Assembly (NCBI GenBank): GCA_965216335.1
Contig: OZ244154.1
Span: 2,914,001-2,978,000 of the forward strand
DNA length: 64,000 nt
Reading direction: 5' to 3'
Source of the DNA: JAHEJE01 sp965216335
GTDB taxonomy: Bacteria > Pseudomonadota > Alphaproteobacteria > Rhizobiales > Aestuariivirgaceae
Made by a program: the position numbers and the translations under genes. Shown here piece after piece: positions 43,899 to 52,575 of the stretch (positions are counted from its first letter, which is position 1; each line of letters begins with the position of its first letter). The notes beneath the pieces are model-generated. The model did not search any database, was not told where the DNA came from, and saw only the letters and a list, made by a program, of their open reading frames with translations.

Positions 43899-44837
43899 TC
43901 AAGAGTTGGCTTCGGTCCAATTTCGGTTGTCGCGGATTAGGGCGTTGGCGATTGTGATGAGCTTTCGCATGATTGCGGTGATTGCGACTTTGCAGGGTTT
44001 TCCGGCGTCGATGAGAGCCTGGTATTTGGTTTTGAGTTGATGATTGAAGCGCACGGCGACCAATGCCGGCATGTAGAGCGCCTGGCGGACATGTTGTCTG
44101 CCGCCCTGGATGAAGCTGTTGCCGCACCATTTGCCCGACTGACGTGTGACGGGTGCCAGGCCTGCCAGTGAGGCGGCCTGTCGTTTGTGCATGGTTCCAA
44201 GCTCCGGCATTTCAGCCAGCATGGTCATGGCGGTGACTTCACCGATGCCGGGAATGGACAACAGGATGGCAAGCCGGGCCTGCAGAGCCTGATCTGCTTC
44301 GACGCGCCTGCGGCATTCGCCATCGATGGCCTTGATGTCGGCCTCGATCTGTTTCAGGCGCCGTCTTGCCTGTGTTTTGAGCAAGGCTGATGAGAGATTG
44401 TGGCGGCGGTTCTTGGCTGCGGTCCTGTCCTTGACCAGGGCACGCCGGGCCGCAACCAGTTCGCCGAGAGCTTCAATGGTCTGGCTGCGGGTCACGGTTG
44501 CCTGCGGCTCGAGCACGGCCCCGAACCGGGCCAGCATCATAGCGTCGACCTTGTCGGTCTTGACCAGGGTGCCGGCGGCCTCGGCGAACCGGCGGGCTCG
44601 ACGGGGGTTGACCTTGGCATGGCTGATGCCGGCCTCAACCAGGCAACGCTCCAGATTACGGTGATAAGCACCTGTCGGTTCAAACACAACGCGTTCGACC
44701 TTACCGGCCCGCATCCATTCGATCAGTGACCTGTGGCCCTGTTTCGAGTTGGCGAACCTGATGCTGGTCCCATCAGGCAGGCGGTGAACGTCGAGATGGT
44801 CTTTCGAGATATCGATACCGATGATAGTATGGGTCAT
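43899..44837 (-). CDS. IS110-family transposase
   Basis: A 312-residue IS110 transposase. The N-terminal RuvC-like DEDD domain shows Asp in GIDISKDHLDVH, Glu in FEPTGAYHRNLE and Asp residues in KTDKVDAMMLARF. The C-terminal transposase_20 domain contains SIPGIGEVTAMTMLAEMPELG and the serine region RQSGKW. No frameshift or stop. In this family target choice is directed by a bridge RNA encoded in the element's non-coding end. Confidence 0.93.
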   Translation of the reverse strand: MTHTIIGIDISKDHLDVHRLPDGTSIRFANSKQGHRSLIEWMRAGKVERVVFEPTGAYHRNLERCLVEAGISHAKVNPRRARRFAEAAGTLVKTDKVDAMMLARFGAVLEPQATVTRSQTIEALGELVAARRALVKDRTAAKNRRHNLSSALLKTQARRRLKQIEADIKAIDGECRRRVEADQALQARLAILLSIPGIGEVTAMTMLAEMPELGTMHKRQAASLAGLAPVTRQSGKWCGNSFIQGGRQHVRQALYMPALVAVRFNHQLKTKYQALIDAGKPCKVAITAIMRKLITIANALIRDNRNWTEANS

Positions 44838-45043
44838 CTTTTCCGTGTCCTATGCTTGTCATCCGGGCCGCAAGTCCCGGGTATCCGTTCAGGCCGCAGG
44901 GAAAAGACAGGGGTGATCACACTCTAGCCCGGCCCGTCAAACGGCCAGCACATTCGCGATCCGTCCCCTGCCGCTGCCCGGCGAGTGTCGTCTCGCCAGC
45001 AGCGGTTCCTTCTTGCACTGAACGATGGCAAAATCATAAGACA
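44838..45043 (-). ncRNA. IS110 non-coding end, probable bridge RNA region
   Basis: About 200 bases upstream of the transposase with no gene. It contains several short inverted pairs, for example GGGACTTGCGGCCCGG-like around 44868-44882 and GGCGAGTGTCGTCTCGCC around 44980-44997. Recent work showed that IS110-type elements encode a structured bridge RNA in this position with target- and donor-binding loops. I cannot fold it here, so the exact RNA is not delimited. Confidence 0.4.
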
Positions 45044-45320
45044 AGCACTTTCCGATCATATGGGATCACTTGACCGGATTTCCGCGTCTGCTGGCTAGGC
45101 ATGCTTGGCGCCGCGGTCTGGTTGACCGCAAGCTGAGCATGGTGATCCCCGCCTTCGCGGGGACAGGCTACGGGCGCGGAAATCCGGCCTTCGGTGGGCC
45201 AAATTCGCCCATCTGGTGCGTTGCGGCGCTTGCCCGATACACCGCATCGCGCTGCGCACCGCGCCTGCCATATGAGCGAATTTGGCTCCATCAAGCGATC
45301 CCATATGATCGGAAAGTGCT
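45044..45320. repeat. Structured inverted-repeat element, copy B (inverted)
   Basis: The same element as at 42796-43062 but in opposite orientation, 277 bp. Terminal arms 45044-45073 and 45291-45320 match over 30 bases with one mismatch. The inner pairs are perfect: CCGGATTTCCGCG at 45074 with 45175-45187, and GCCAAATTCGC at 45198 with 45276-45286. Its core is roughly 90% like copy A, but the terminal arms carry five changes that are all matched in the other arm. It contains an extra small hairpin CCCCGC-CTTC-GCGGGG at 45147-45162. Confidence 0.85.
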
Positions 45321-45355
45321 CTAGCAAGGCAGTGGCAGATCAGATCCTGGCCTGA

Positions 45356-45820
45356 CTACCAGTCAGGCCACTCCGTCATGTGATCTACGACGTCTTCCTC
45401 GTCGATCTCGGTTTCGCAGGTCACCTTGCCTGCAACAGAAATGCCTGCGGCTATGACGCTGTCGGAGGTGCCGGAGATGAGGGGGTGCCAATCGGCCAAC
45501 CCGCGGCCTTCGGCGATGCGGCGGTATGCACACGAGCGCGGCAGCCACTTCAAGGTGTTCACGTTGCCGGGTTCCAGACGTATGCAATCGTCAACCCGGG
45601 CATGCCGGTTTGCGTAGTCGCCACATCGGCACGTCGCTGTGTCAAGCAGCTTGCAGGACAGCATTGTGTTGTGGATTTCCCCCGTGTCCTCATCTTCCAG
45701 CTTGACCAGACAACAGCGGCCGCAACCGTCGCACAGCGACTCCCACTCGTCCGGCGAGAGCTGCGACAGGGTCTTGATTTCCCAAAACGGCTTGACGTTC
45801 GGCTTTGCGGGATTTGTCAC
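45356..45820 (-). CDS. ycgN: YcgN-type cysteine-cluster protein (UPF0260)
   Basis: A 154-residue protein of the UPF0260 family. The cysteines lie in CDGCGRCCLVKL, SCKLLDTATCRCGDY and RVDDCIRL with SCAYR, a pattern suggesting metal or cluster binding. The function is not established. GTG start at 45820. Divergent from the PBP gene with 69 bases between. Confidence 0.9.
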   Translation of the reverse strand: MTNPAKPNVKPFWEIKTLSQLSPDEWESLCDGCGRCCLVKLEDEDTGEIHNTMLSCKLLDTATCRCGDYANRHARVDDCIRLEPGNVNTLKWLPRSCAYRRIAEGRGLADWHPLISGTSDSVIAAGISVAGKVTCETEIDEEDVVDHMTEWPDW

Positions 45821-45889
45821 GGGGGTCTTTGTGTTATAAGTGGATCGTAAAGACTACTGCGCTATATATTACCTCAAAACAACAACAAG

Positions 45890-48259
45890 GTGGGCAACCG
45901 CCTGGCGCAGACGTATCGCAGACTACAGGGTAAGTCGTTGTCAGAGCGTAACAAACTGGAAGCTGTCTACCGCTTCTTCATGGGGCTGGACAGTTATGTC
46001 TCCTCGGCGCTGTTCGAAACCGGCGACGCGATCAAGCGCGGCTGGGCGGCTTATGTGTCATTCCTGGAGCGCTTCCGCATCTGGGGCATAAAGCGCATTT
46101 TTGTCGATCTCATCGACGACGCCGCCACCTTCGGCCTGATTTTCGCGCTCGGACTGATCACCTTTGCGTTGCCGCCTTTTTCTGGAACCGGCGACATCTG
46201 GAACCAGAACCGTCAGCTTGCCGTCACATTCACCGACACGAACGGCGAAATCATCGGTCATCGCGGGGTTCGCCAGGATGACGCCATCCCTCTGAACGAG
46301 ATTCCCAAGCACGTCATCGAAGCGGTGCTGGCGACAGAGGACTCCCGGTTCTACAAGCATTTCGGCGTCGATGTTCAAGGGACGATGCGGGCCATGATGG
46401 CCAACGCCAGGGCCAATGAGGTGGTTCAGGGCGGTTCGACACTGACCCAGCAACTGGCCAAGAACCTGTTCCTGAGCCCGGAACGCACGTTACGCCGGAA
46501 GGTCAACGAGGCATTTCTGGCCCTGTGGATCGAAGCACGGCTTACGAAGGACGAGATACTGAAAATGTATCTCGACCGTTCGTATCTCGGCGGCGGCAAC
46601 TACGGCGTCGAAGCAGCCGCGCAATACTATTTCGGCAAGTCGATCCGGGATGTAAACCTGCCCGAAGCGGCCATGCTTGCGGGGCTGTTCAAGGCACCGT
46701 CGACCTATGCCCCGCATGTGAACCTGCAACGCTCCCGGGCTCGTGCAAATGTCGTGCTGCACCGCATGCTGGATGTCGGGTACATCAGCCAGGGCGAACT
46801 CTATGAAGCCAACAGGGACCCGGCAGCAGCTATCAACCAGGCTGACTTCTACAGCCCGGACTACTTCCTCGACCTGGCCTACAAGGAAACCGAACAGCTC
46901 ATCAAAGAACAGGGGCTGACCCGCGACTTTGTGATCGAGGTCAAGACAACCATTGACCTGCAAATGCAGAAGTCGGCGCAGCGGATCGTCAACGACATGC
47001 TGGACACTGATGCCGTGCCGTACAGGGCATCGGAAGCAGCTTTGGTCTCTATGGAACCGAGCGGCGCCGTCAAGGCGGTCGTCGGCGGGCGGGACTATGA
47101 GAAGAGCCAGTTTAACCGGGCGACCGATGCACTGCGCCAACCGGGATCAGCCTTCAAAGCCTTCGTTTATCTGGCTGCCCTGCACAACGGCTTTGAGCCC
47201 AATTCCATCGTATCCGATGCGCCGGTATCAGTGGGAAGCTGGACGCCGCGCAACTATTCGCACAAGTATGCCGGACGCACCTCCCTTACGAACGCACTGG
47301 CGCGATCCTACAATACGGTTCCCGTCCGCCTGATGAAGCGTATCGGACGCAAACCGATCATCGAAGCGGCACATGCCGCCGGCATACAGTCAAACCTGTT
47401 GTCGGTTGCTTCACTGCCGTTGGGCACCAACGAAGTCACGGTGCTGGACCTGACGTCCGGCTATGCGACATTCGCAAACGGCGGTGTCCTGTCCCGCCCG
47501 CACACGGTTTTGGAGATGCGGCGCCCGAACGGCGATGTCATCTACAACCGCTCGGTCAATGCGCCCCCCGACGAACGGGTGATCTCGGCTGGAAAGGTCG
47601 CCCAGCTCAACTACATGCTGAACAAGGTTGTGACGTCAGGCACGGGCCGGCGGTCGCAGCTGGGCTTCACACCTCAGGCCGGCAAGACCGGAACCACCCA
47701 GAATTACCGTGATGCCTGGTTCGTCGGGTTCACGGCGCACTATGTGACCGGCGTGTGGTATGGCAATGACGACTTCACCCCCACCAACCGGGCAACCGGC
47801 GGATCGCTGCCGGCAATGACCTGGAAAAAGTTCATGTCCGAGGCGCTCAAGACAAAGGTGGCAATGCCGCTTGAAGGGATTCCACTGGACGGGTCATACG
47901 CCAAGCACATCGCCAAGGGTGAGGATGAAATCGCCTTGCCGATAACGGCTGCCGCAACAGGCGGCCAGGCGGCCTCCGCGGGCGCGGGAAATCGGACCGT
48001 ATTGCGCACCTCGCGGACAAGCCTGCGCGATTCCGGCGGCAATGACGTTGTCATCGTCAGGCCTCCGAAGCGCTCCGATGCGGTGGTGCAGGTGCTGCAG
48101 GACATGTTCTCGGTGTTCCAGCCGAAGAAGAAGCGCCGGACAGCGTCGCGGTCGACTCGCGTCAGGCAACCAACGCTTTTCAAGCCCCGGAAAAAACGCC
48201 GCACCTCACGCAGCAGGCGGAACTCGCAGCGGCTGCGCAGATTGATGGACAGCCGGTAA
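45890..48259 (+). CDS. Class A penicillin-binding protein (PBP1A family)
   Basis: A 789-residue bifunctional peptidoglycan synthase. After a cytoplasmic head and one membrane helix (about 79-96) comes the glycosyltransferase domain with ATEDSRFYKHFGVD (catalytic Glu) and GGSTLTQQLAKNLFL. The transpeptidase domain has the nucleophile SxxK in PGSAFKAF, SxN in ARSYNTVP and KTG in GKTGTTQNY. The tail after about 720 is strongly basic (KKKRRTASRSTRVRQ..., KPRKKRRTSRSRRNSQRLRR), unusual for PBPs. It starts with GTG at 45890; the ribosome site is weak. Confidence 0.92.
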   Translation: MGNRLAQTYRRLQGKSLSERNKLEAVYRFFMGLDSYVSSALFETGDAIKRGWAAYVSFLERFRIWGIKRIFVDLIDDAATFGLIFALGLITFALPPFSGTGDIWNQNRQLAVTFTDTNGEIIGHRGVRQDDAIPLNEIPKHVIEAVLATEDSRFYKHFGVDVQGTMRAMMANARANEVVQGGSTLTQQLAKNLFLSPERTLRRKVNEAFLALWIEARLTKDEILKMYLDRSYLGGGNYGVEAAAQYYFGKSIRDVNLPEAAMLAGLFKAPSTYAPHVNLQRSRARANVVLHRMLDVGYISQGELYEANRDPAAAINQADFYSPDYFLDLAYKETEQLIKEQGLTRDFVIEVKTTIDLQMQKSAQRIVNDMLDTDAVPYRASEAALVSMEPSGAVKAVVGGRDYEKSQFNRATDALRQPGSAFKAFVYLAALHNGFEPNSIVSDAPVSVGSWTPRNYSHKYAGRTSLTNALARSYNTVPVRLMKRIGRKPIIEAAHAAGIQSNLLSVASLPLGTNEVTVLDLTSGYATFANGGVLSRPHTVLEMRRPNGDVIYNRSVNAPPDERVISAGKVAQLNYMLNKVVTSGTGRRSQLGFTPQAGKTGTTQNYRDAWFVGFTAHYVTGVWYGNDDFTPTNRATGGSLPAMTWKKFMSEALKTKVAMPLEGIPLDGSYAKHIAKGEDEIALPITAAATGGQAASAGAGNRTVLRTSRTSLRDSGGNDVVIVRPPKRSDAVVQVLQDMFSVFQPKKKRRTASRSTRVRQPTLFKPRKKRRTSRSRRNSQRLRRLMDSR

Positions 48260-48396
48260 CAAGTTGCGGTGGCCGACCATCACCGCTGAAAGGGCCATTG
48301 ACAGACCATCAGTCACATTGTTGCCTTTCAGATGTGAAACGCCTGTCGGTGATCAGCCGGGGTTGACAGATCAGCCGCGTGTCCAGGGGGTACGAT

Positions 48397-48972
48397 TTGA
48401 CAGGTTTGATAAAGATCGTCGCGCTGGGACTGCTGGCCGCCTTTACCGGGATCTACTCGGCAACTGTTGTGCATGATGGACGGCTGGATGCGGTCAGCCG
48501 GTCAATCGGCAACTGGAAGCACTGGCCAGCGGCAGGGGCGCGGCGGATGGATCCCTATACACGCGCCCGTCTGGATTCCGAGCAGCGGCTGCCTTTGAGC
48601 AAGTTTGAAACGCTTGAACTCTCGACCGATGTCGATCTTGAGGGAGACCCGATTTCTGCAGATTGCAACTATCGCATTTCCGGCACGCTGCCACCGGTCA
48701 GGCGATGGCACCTGAGTGCACACTCTGTGAACAGCGGGGGCAGTGCCGAAAGACCGGAAAACAGCCAACTCTCATCATCACAAGTTACGAAGACAGGGGA
48801 AACGGGTGTTAACCTTGTGCTGTCGAGGAACATCGTTGCCGGCAACTGGCTCCAACCGGTTGGCACGAACGACCAGCGCCTTGTGCTGCGGCTGTTCGCT
48901 CCGGTCTTCGGGGCGGGTCGGGATGCACTTGACAAATCTCCACTCAGTGTCGAGCTGATTGACTGCCAATGA
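48397..48972 (+). CDS. DUF1214-type membrane-anchored protein
   Basis: About 191 residues with one N-terminal helix (LIKIVALGLLAAFTGIYSATVV). The C-terminal NWLQPVGTNDQRLVLRLFAP is the DUF1214 hallmark. TTG 48397 is chosen because AGGGGG lies 6 bases upstream; GTG 48379 is the alternative. It overlaps the next gene, a DUF1254 protein, by 4 bases. The two domains occur together in many bacteria, fused or as neighbours. Function unknown. Confidence 0.75.
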   Translation: MTGLIKIVALGLLAAFTGIYSATVVHDGRLDAVSRSIGNWKHWPAAGARRMDPYTRARLDSEQRLPLSKFETLELSTDVDLEGDPISADCNYRISGTLPPVRRWHLSAHSVNSGGSAERPENSQLSSSQVTKTGETGVNLVLSRNIVAGNWLQPVGTNDQRLVLRLFAPVFGAGRDALDKSPLSVELIDCQ

Positions 48973-49508
48973 CAAACCGCTTCTTCCATCTCACGGCATT
49001 CGTTCTGCTGACAGTTGCCAGCCATCTCGCCTACATCCTGTTGTCGTCGGGTTCGCACATCGAAGAAAGGGCGCTCGACTTCGCGTCACTGAACGGTGTC
49101 AACCAATTCGCTGCTCCGGATCACAGGGCAGCTCTGAAGCACTCTCTCGACGCAGGCCTTGGTGCGGCGTCTGTTGCCTGCGTCTATGACTTGAAAGATG
49201 GTCCGCTGCAGCTTTCAGTGCCCATTGTGGGGCCCTACTGGTCCTTGACGATCTATTCCCTGAAAGGCGACGTCCTGTACACTCTCAATGATCGGCAAGC
49301 CGACAGCCCGAACGTTGAAGTGCGCGTCCTGCATGGCAATGCCAGTTCCGATGAAATCGCTGCAGGAAAACAGGAGAACAGGCCGGATCAGTCAAAGATC
49401 GTTTCGCCCGATCGCCAGGGACTGATTGTGCTTCGTGCACTCGCGGACCTGCCGGGTCAGAAAAACCATTTGGCAGAAGAGCTTTCTGCATCGCGGTGCA
49501 GGGCTTGA
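48969..49508 (+). CDS. DUF1254-type membrane-anchored protein
   Basis: A 179-residue protein with an N-terminal membrane helix (FFHLTAFVLLTVASHLAYILL). The region ASVACVYDLKDGPLQLSVPIVGPYWSLTIYSLKGD matches the DUF1254 pattern, in which a domain of this type precedes YWS-like residues. Translationally coupled to the DUF1214 gene. Convergent with cobT. Function unknown. Confidence 0.75.
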   Translation: MTNRFFHLTAFVLLTVASHLAYILLSSGSHIEERALDFASLNGVNQFAAPDHRAALKHSLDAGLGAASVACVYDLKDGPLQLSVPIVGPYWSLTIYSLKGDVLYTLNDRQADSPNVEVRVLHGNASSDEIAAGKQENRPDQSKIVSPDRQGLIVLRALADLPGQKNHLAEELSASRCRA

Positions 49509-49547
49509 AAACGCTTGGGTATCAGCCGCCGAAGGGCCGTTCCTTGA

Positions 49548-51410
49548 TCAGCCCGCCCGGCGCATAAAGGCTGTGCGGGCACCGCGGGTGGGGGTTTCGT
49601 CAAACAGTTCGGCGAGTTTTTCAGTCATGGCGCCACCCAGTTCCTCGGCGTCGATGATGGTGACGGCGCGGCGATAGTAGCGGGTGACGTCGTGGCCGAT
49701 GCCGATGGCGATCAGTTCGATCGGCGAGCGGCTTTCGATATCGGCGATCACCTGGCGCAGGTGGCGTTCCAGGTAGTTGCCGGAATTGACCGACAGGGTC
49801 GAATCGTCAACCGGCGCGCCGTCGGAAATGACCATCAGGATACGGCGCTGCTCGGGCCTGCCCAGCAGCCGGTTGTGGGCCCAGATCAGTGCCTCGCCGT
49901 CGATGTTCTCCTTCAGCAGGCCTTCGCGCATCATCAGGCCGAGGTTGCGCCGTGCGCGGCGCCAGGGCATGTCGGCGGACTTGTAGATGATGTGGCGCAG
50001 GTCGTTGAGCCGCCCCGGGTTGGTCGGTTTGTCCTGGGCCAGCCACTGTTCGCGTGCCTGACCGCCCTTCCAGGCACGGGTTGTGAAGCCGAGAATTTCC
50101 ACCTTGACCCCGCAGCGCTCGAGCGTGCGCGCGAGGATGTCGGCACAGGTCGCCGCGACACTGATTGGGCGGCCGCGCATTGAGCCGGAATTGTCGAGCA
50201 GCAGCGTGACGACCGTGTCGCGGAAATCAGTGTCCCGTTCGACCTTGAATGACAGCGGGTGCATCGGGTCGGTGACGACGCGCGGCAGGCGGGCGGCATC
50301 CAGCAGGCCTTCCTCCAGATCGAAGTCCCAGGAGCGGTTCTGTTGCGCCATCAAGCGGCGTTGCAGCCGGTTGGCCAGGCGGGCGACGACGCCCTGCAGG
50401 CTGGCAAGCTGTTTGTCCAGATAGTTGCGCAGCCGTGTCAGTTCTTCGGCATCGCACAAGTCTTCCGCACCAATGGTTTCGTCGAATGCGTTGGTGAACA
50501 CACGATAGAAATCATCGTTCGACATCGATGAGAACGGCAACTGTGGACGCCACGGTTCCTCGCCCTCGCTGGCATCCTCGTCATCCAGGTCCGGCGGCAT
50601 CTGGTCGAGGTCCATCTCGGCTCCGTCCTGCATGTCCTCGTCACTCTCGCCGTCGGCCTCCATCATTTCCTCGGTGGCTGTCGTCTGCTCGCGCTCGCCG
50701 TCTTGGCTATCTTCCATCTCGCCTTGTTCGCCGTCCTGATCCTCCTCGTTTTCCTCGTCCTGTTCGTCCGGGTCGTCACCCAGTTCATCGGCCATGTCGA
50801 GCGATGCGATAAGATCGCGGGTCAGTCGGGCAAAGCTGGTCTGGTCATCGAGAGCGGTGCACAGATTGTCGAGCTGCTCGGCGGCTTTGTCTTCGATCCA
50901 CGGCCGCCACAGGTCAACCAGGTTGCAGGCGACTTCAGGTGGTTTCCGCCCCGTCAGCCGCTCGCGCACCATGAGTGACACCGCAGCCTCGAGCGGCGCG
51001 TCTTCACGGCTGCCGCTGGCCGGCATCTTCTCGAACCGGTCCACCAGCATGGCCGTGAGATTGTCCGACATGCCGGGCATGGCATTGGCGCCGATGGCTT
51101 CGACCCGGGCCTGTTCCACAGCGTCGTAGACCGCACGCGCCAGTTTGCCCTGCGGCTGATAGCGCGAGTGCGTGGAGGTGTCGTGATTGGCCAGGCGCAG
51201 CGAAAACGAATCGGCCAGACCGCGCGTCACGGCCACGTCCGCGGCATCAGGCTCGCGGTTCATCTGCGGCAGACGCACCTTGGTGCCGGTCAGGCCGGGG
51301 TTGTCACCGCTGAAGCTCACCGTCAGTTCCGGCTCATCGGCGATGGTCTTCATGCACTGGGTCAGCGCATGCTGGAACGGCTCAAGCGGATTATCCTTCT
51401 CGCGTGCCAT
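49548..51410 (-). CDS. cobT: Aerobic cobaltochelatase subunit CobT
   Basis: A 620-residue CobT. With CobS it forms the AAA+ motor that works with CobN to insert cobalt into hydrogenobyrinate a,c-diamide in the aerobic B12 pathway. An acidic low-complexity middle (about 208-285; DDPDEQDEENEEDQDGEQG...) separates the N-terminal domain from a von Willebrand A domain with the MIDAS motif DNSGSM and SDGAPVDDS. ATG 51410 is used; GTG 51413 is adjacent. It lies 10 bases after cobS. Confidence 0.96.
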   Translation of the reverse strand: MAREKDNPLEPFQHALTQCMKTIADEPELTVSFSGDNPGLTGTKVRLPQMNREPDAADVAVTRGLADSFSLRLANHDTSTHSRYQPQGKLARAVYDAVEQARVEAIGANAMPGMSDNLTAMLVDRFEKMPASGSREDAPLEAAVSLMVRERLTGRKPPEVACNLVDLWRPWIEDKAAEQLDNLCTALDDQTSFARLTRDLIASLDMADELGDDPDEQDEENEEDQDGEQGEMEDSQDGEREQTTATEEMMEADGESDEDMQDGAEMDLDQMPPDLDDEDASEGEEPWRPQLPFSSMSNDDFYRVFTNAFDETIGAEDLCDAEELTRLRNYLDKQLASLQGVVARLANRLQRRLMAQQNRSWDFDLEEGLLDAARLPRVVTDPMHPLSFKVERDTDFRDTVVTLLLDNSGSMRGRPISVAATCADILARTLERCGVKVEILGFTTRAWKGGQAREQWLAQDKPTNPGRLNDLRHIIYKSADMPWRRARRNLGLMMREGLLKENIDGEALIWAHNRLLGRPEQRRILMVISDGAPVDDSTLSVNSGNYLERHLRQVIADIESRSPIELIAIGIGHDVTRYYRRAVTIIDAEELGGAMTEKLAELFDETPTRGARTAFMRRAG

Positions 51411-51419
51411 CACACATCA

Positions 51420-52409
51420 TCAGGCGAGCGCGACATGGGCGCTTGCCTCGGGCAGATCCTCGCCGAAGCACCGCTGATAGAATTCTGCCACCAGCCCGCG
51501 CTCCAACTCATCGCATTTGTTCAGAAACGTGACGCGGAACCCGAAGGCGACATCATCGAATATTTCGGCATTCTGCGCCCAGGTGATGACCGTACGCGGG
51601 CTCATGACCGTAGACAGATCGCCGTTGATAAAGGCGTTGCGCGTCAGGTCGGCGACGCGGACCATGTTCGAAATGACCTTGCGGCCCTCTTCGGTGTCGT
51701 AGGATCTGCACTTGGCCGCGACGATTCCCTGTTCCTGGGCATGCGGCAGATAGTTCAACGCCACCACGATCGACCACCGGTCCATCTGGCCCTGATTGAT
51801 CTGCTGGGTGCCGTGATACAGGCCGCTGGTATCGCCGAGGCCGACAGTGTTGGCGGTTGCAAACAGCCGGAAGGCCGGATGAGGCCGGATGACCCGGTTC
51901 TGGTCCAGCAGCGTCAGCTTGCCTGAGACTTCAAGCACGCGCTGGATGACGAACATCACATCCGGGCGGCCGGCGTCATATTCGTCGAACACCAGCGCAA
52001 CGTTGTTCTGCAGCGCCCACGGCAGGATGCCTTCGCGAAACTCGGTGACCTGCTTGCCCTCCTTGAGGACGATCGCGTCCTTGCCAACCAGGTCGATGCG
52101 CGAAATATGGCTGTCAAGATTGATGCGCACGCACGGCCAATTCAGCCGGGCGGCGACCTGTTCGATATGCGTCGACTTGCCCGTGCCGTGATAACCGGAG
52201 ATGATGACGCGGCGGTTGTAGGCGAACCCGGCCAGAATGGCCAGGGTTGTCTCCCGATTGAACAGATAGTCCTCATCCAGGTCCGGAACATGCTCGTCGG
52301 CCGTTGCGTAGGCCGGCACCTGCATATTGCTCTCGATGCCGAAGACATCCTTCACGGAAACAGTTGTGTCAGGCAGGCCGGGCACGTGTTCGTCGTTCAT
52401 AGCGTCCAT
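51420..52409 (-). CDS. cobS: Aerobic cobaltochelatase subunit CobS
   Basis: A 329-residue MoxR-type AAA+ ATPase. Walker A is GYHGTGKST, Walker B ALVFDEYDAGRPDV, and sensor 1 is in FATANTVGLGD. DEDYLFNRETTLAILAGF and YHGTQQINQGQMDRW are CobS-specific. First of the cobS-cobT pair. A dnaJ-like gene and bolA lie upstream, the usual order in rhizobia. Confidence 0.97.
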   Translation of the reverse strand: MDAMNDEHVPGLPDTTVSVKDVFGIESNMQVPAYATADEHVPDLDEDYLFNRETTLAILAGFAYNRRVIISGYHGTGKSTHIEQVAARLNWPCVRINLDSHISRIDLVGKDAIVLKEGKQVTEFREGILPWALQNNVALVFDEYDAGRPDVMFVIQRVLEVSGKLTLLDQNRVIRPHPAFRLFATANTVGLGDTSGLYHGTQQINQGQMDRWSIVVALNYLPHAQEQGIVAAKCRSYDTEEGRKVISNMVRVADLTRNAFINGDLSTVMSPRTVITWAQNAEIFDDVAFGFRVTFLNKCDELERGLVAEFYQRCFGEDLPEASAHVALA

Positions 52410-52575
52410 GAGTTCAGCTTTGTGTTACGGAAATCGTTGGCTGTGTCTGGAGTCTGCCAAGGCTCAGCCCGGCGCAAAAGGCGCCACGTTGTTCTAATCG
52501 CTCAGGCCAGCCGCTGCAAGCTCAGCGACGATAGGTCTCACGCATCACCGAGACCGGTTACCAGTTTTGGTTTTG

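Larger units (their letters stand above)
43881..45043 (-). mobile_element. IS110-family insertion sequence (approximate limits)
   Basis: A single transposase gene with a non-coding 5' end. The family has no terminal inverted repeats, and none are seen, so the limits are set by the pstB2 stop and repeat copy B. The octamer GTATCCGT occurs on both sides of the gene (43886-43893 and 44881-44888). The transposase is full length, so the element may be active. Confidence 0.6.
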
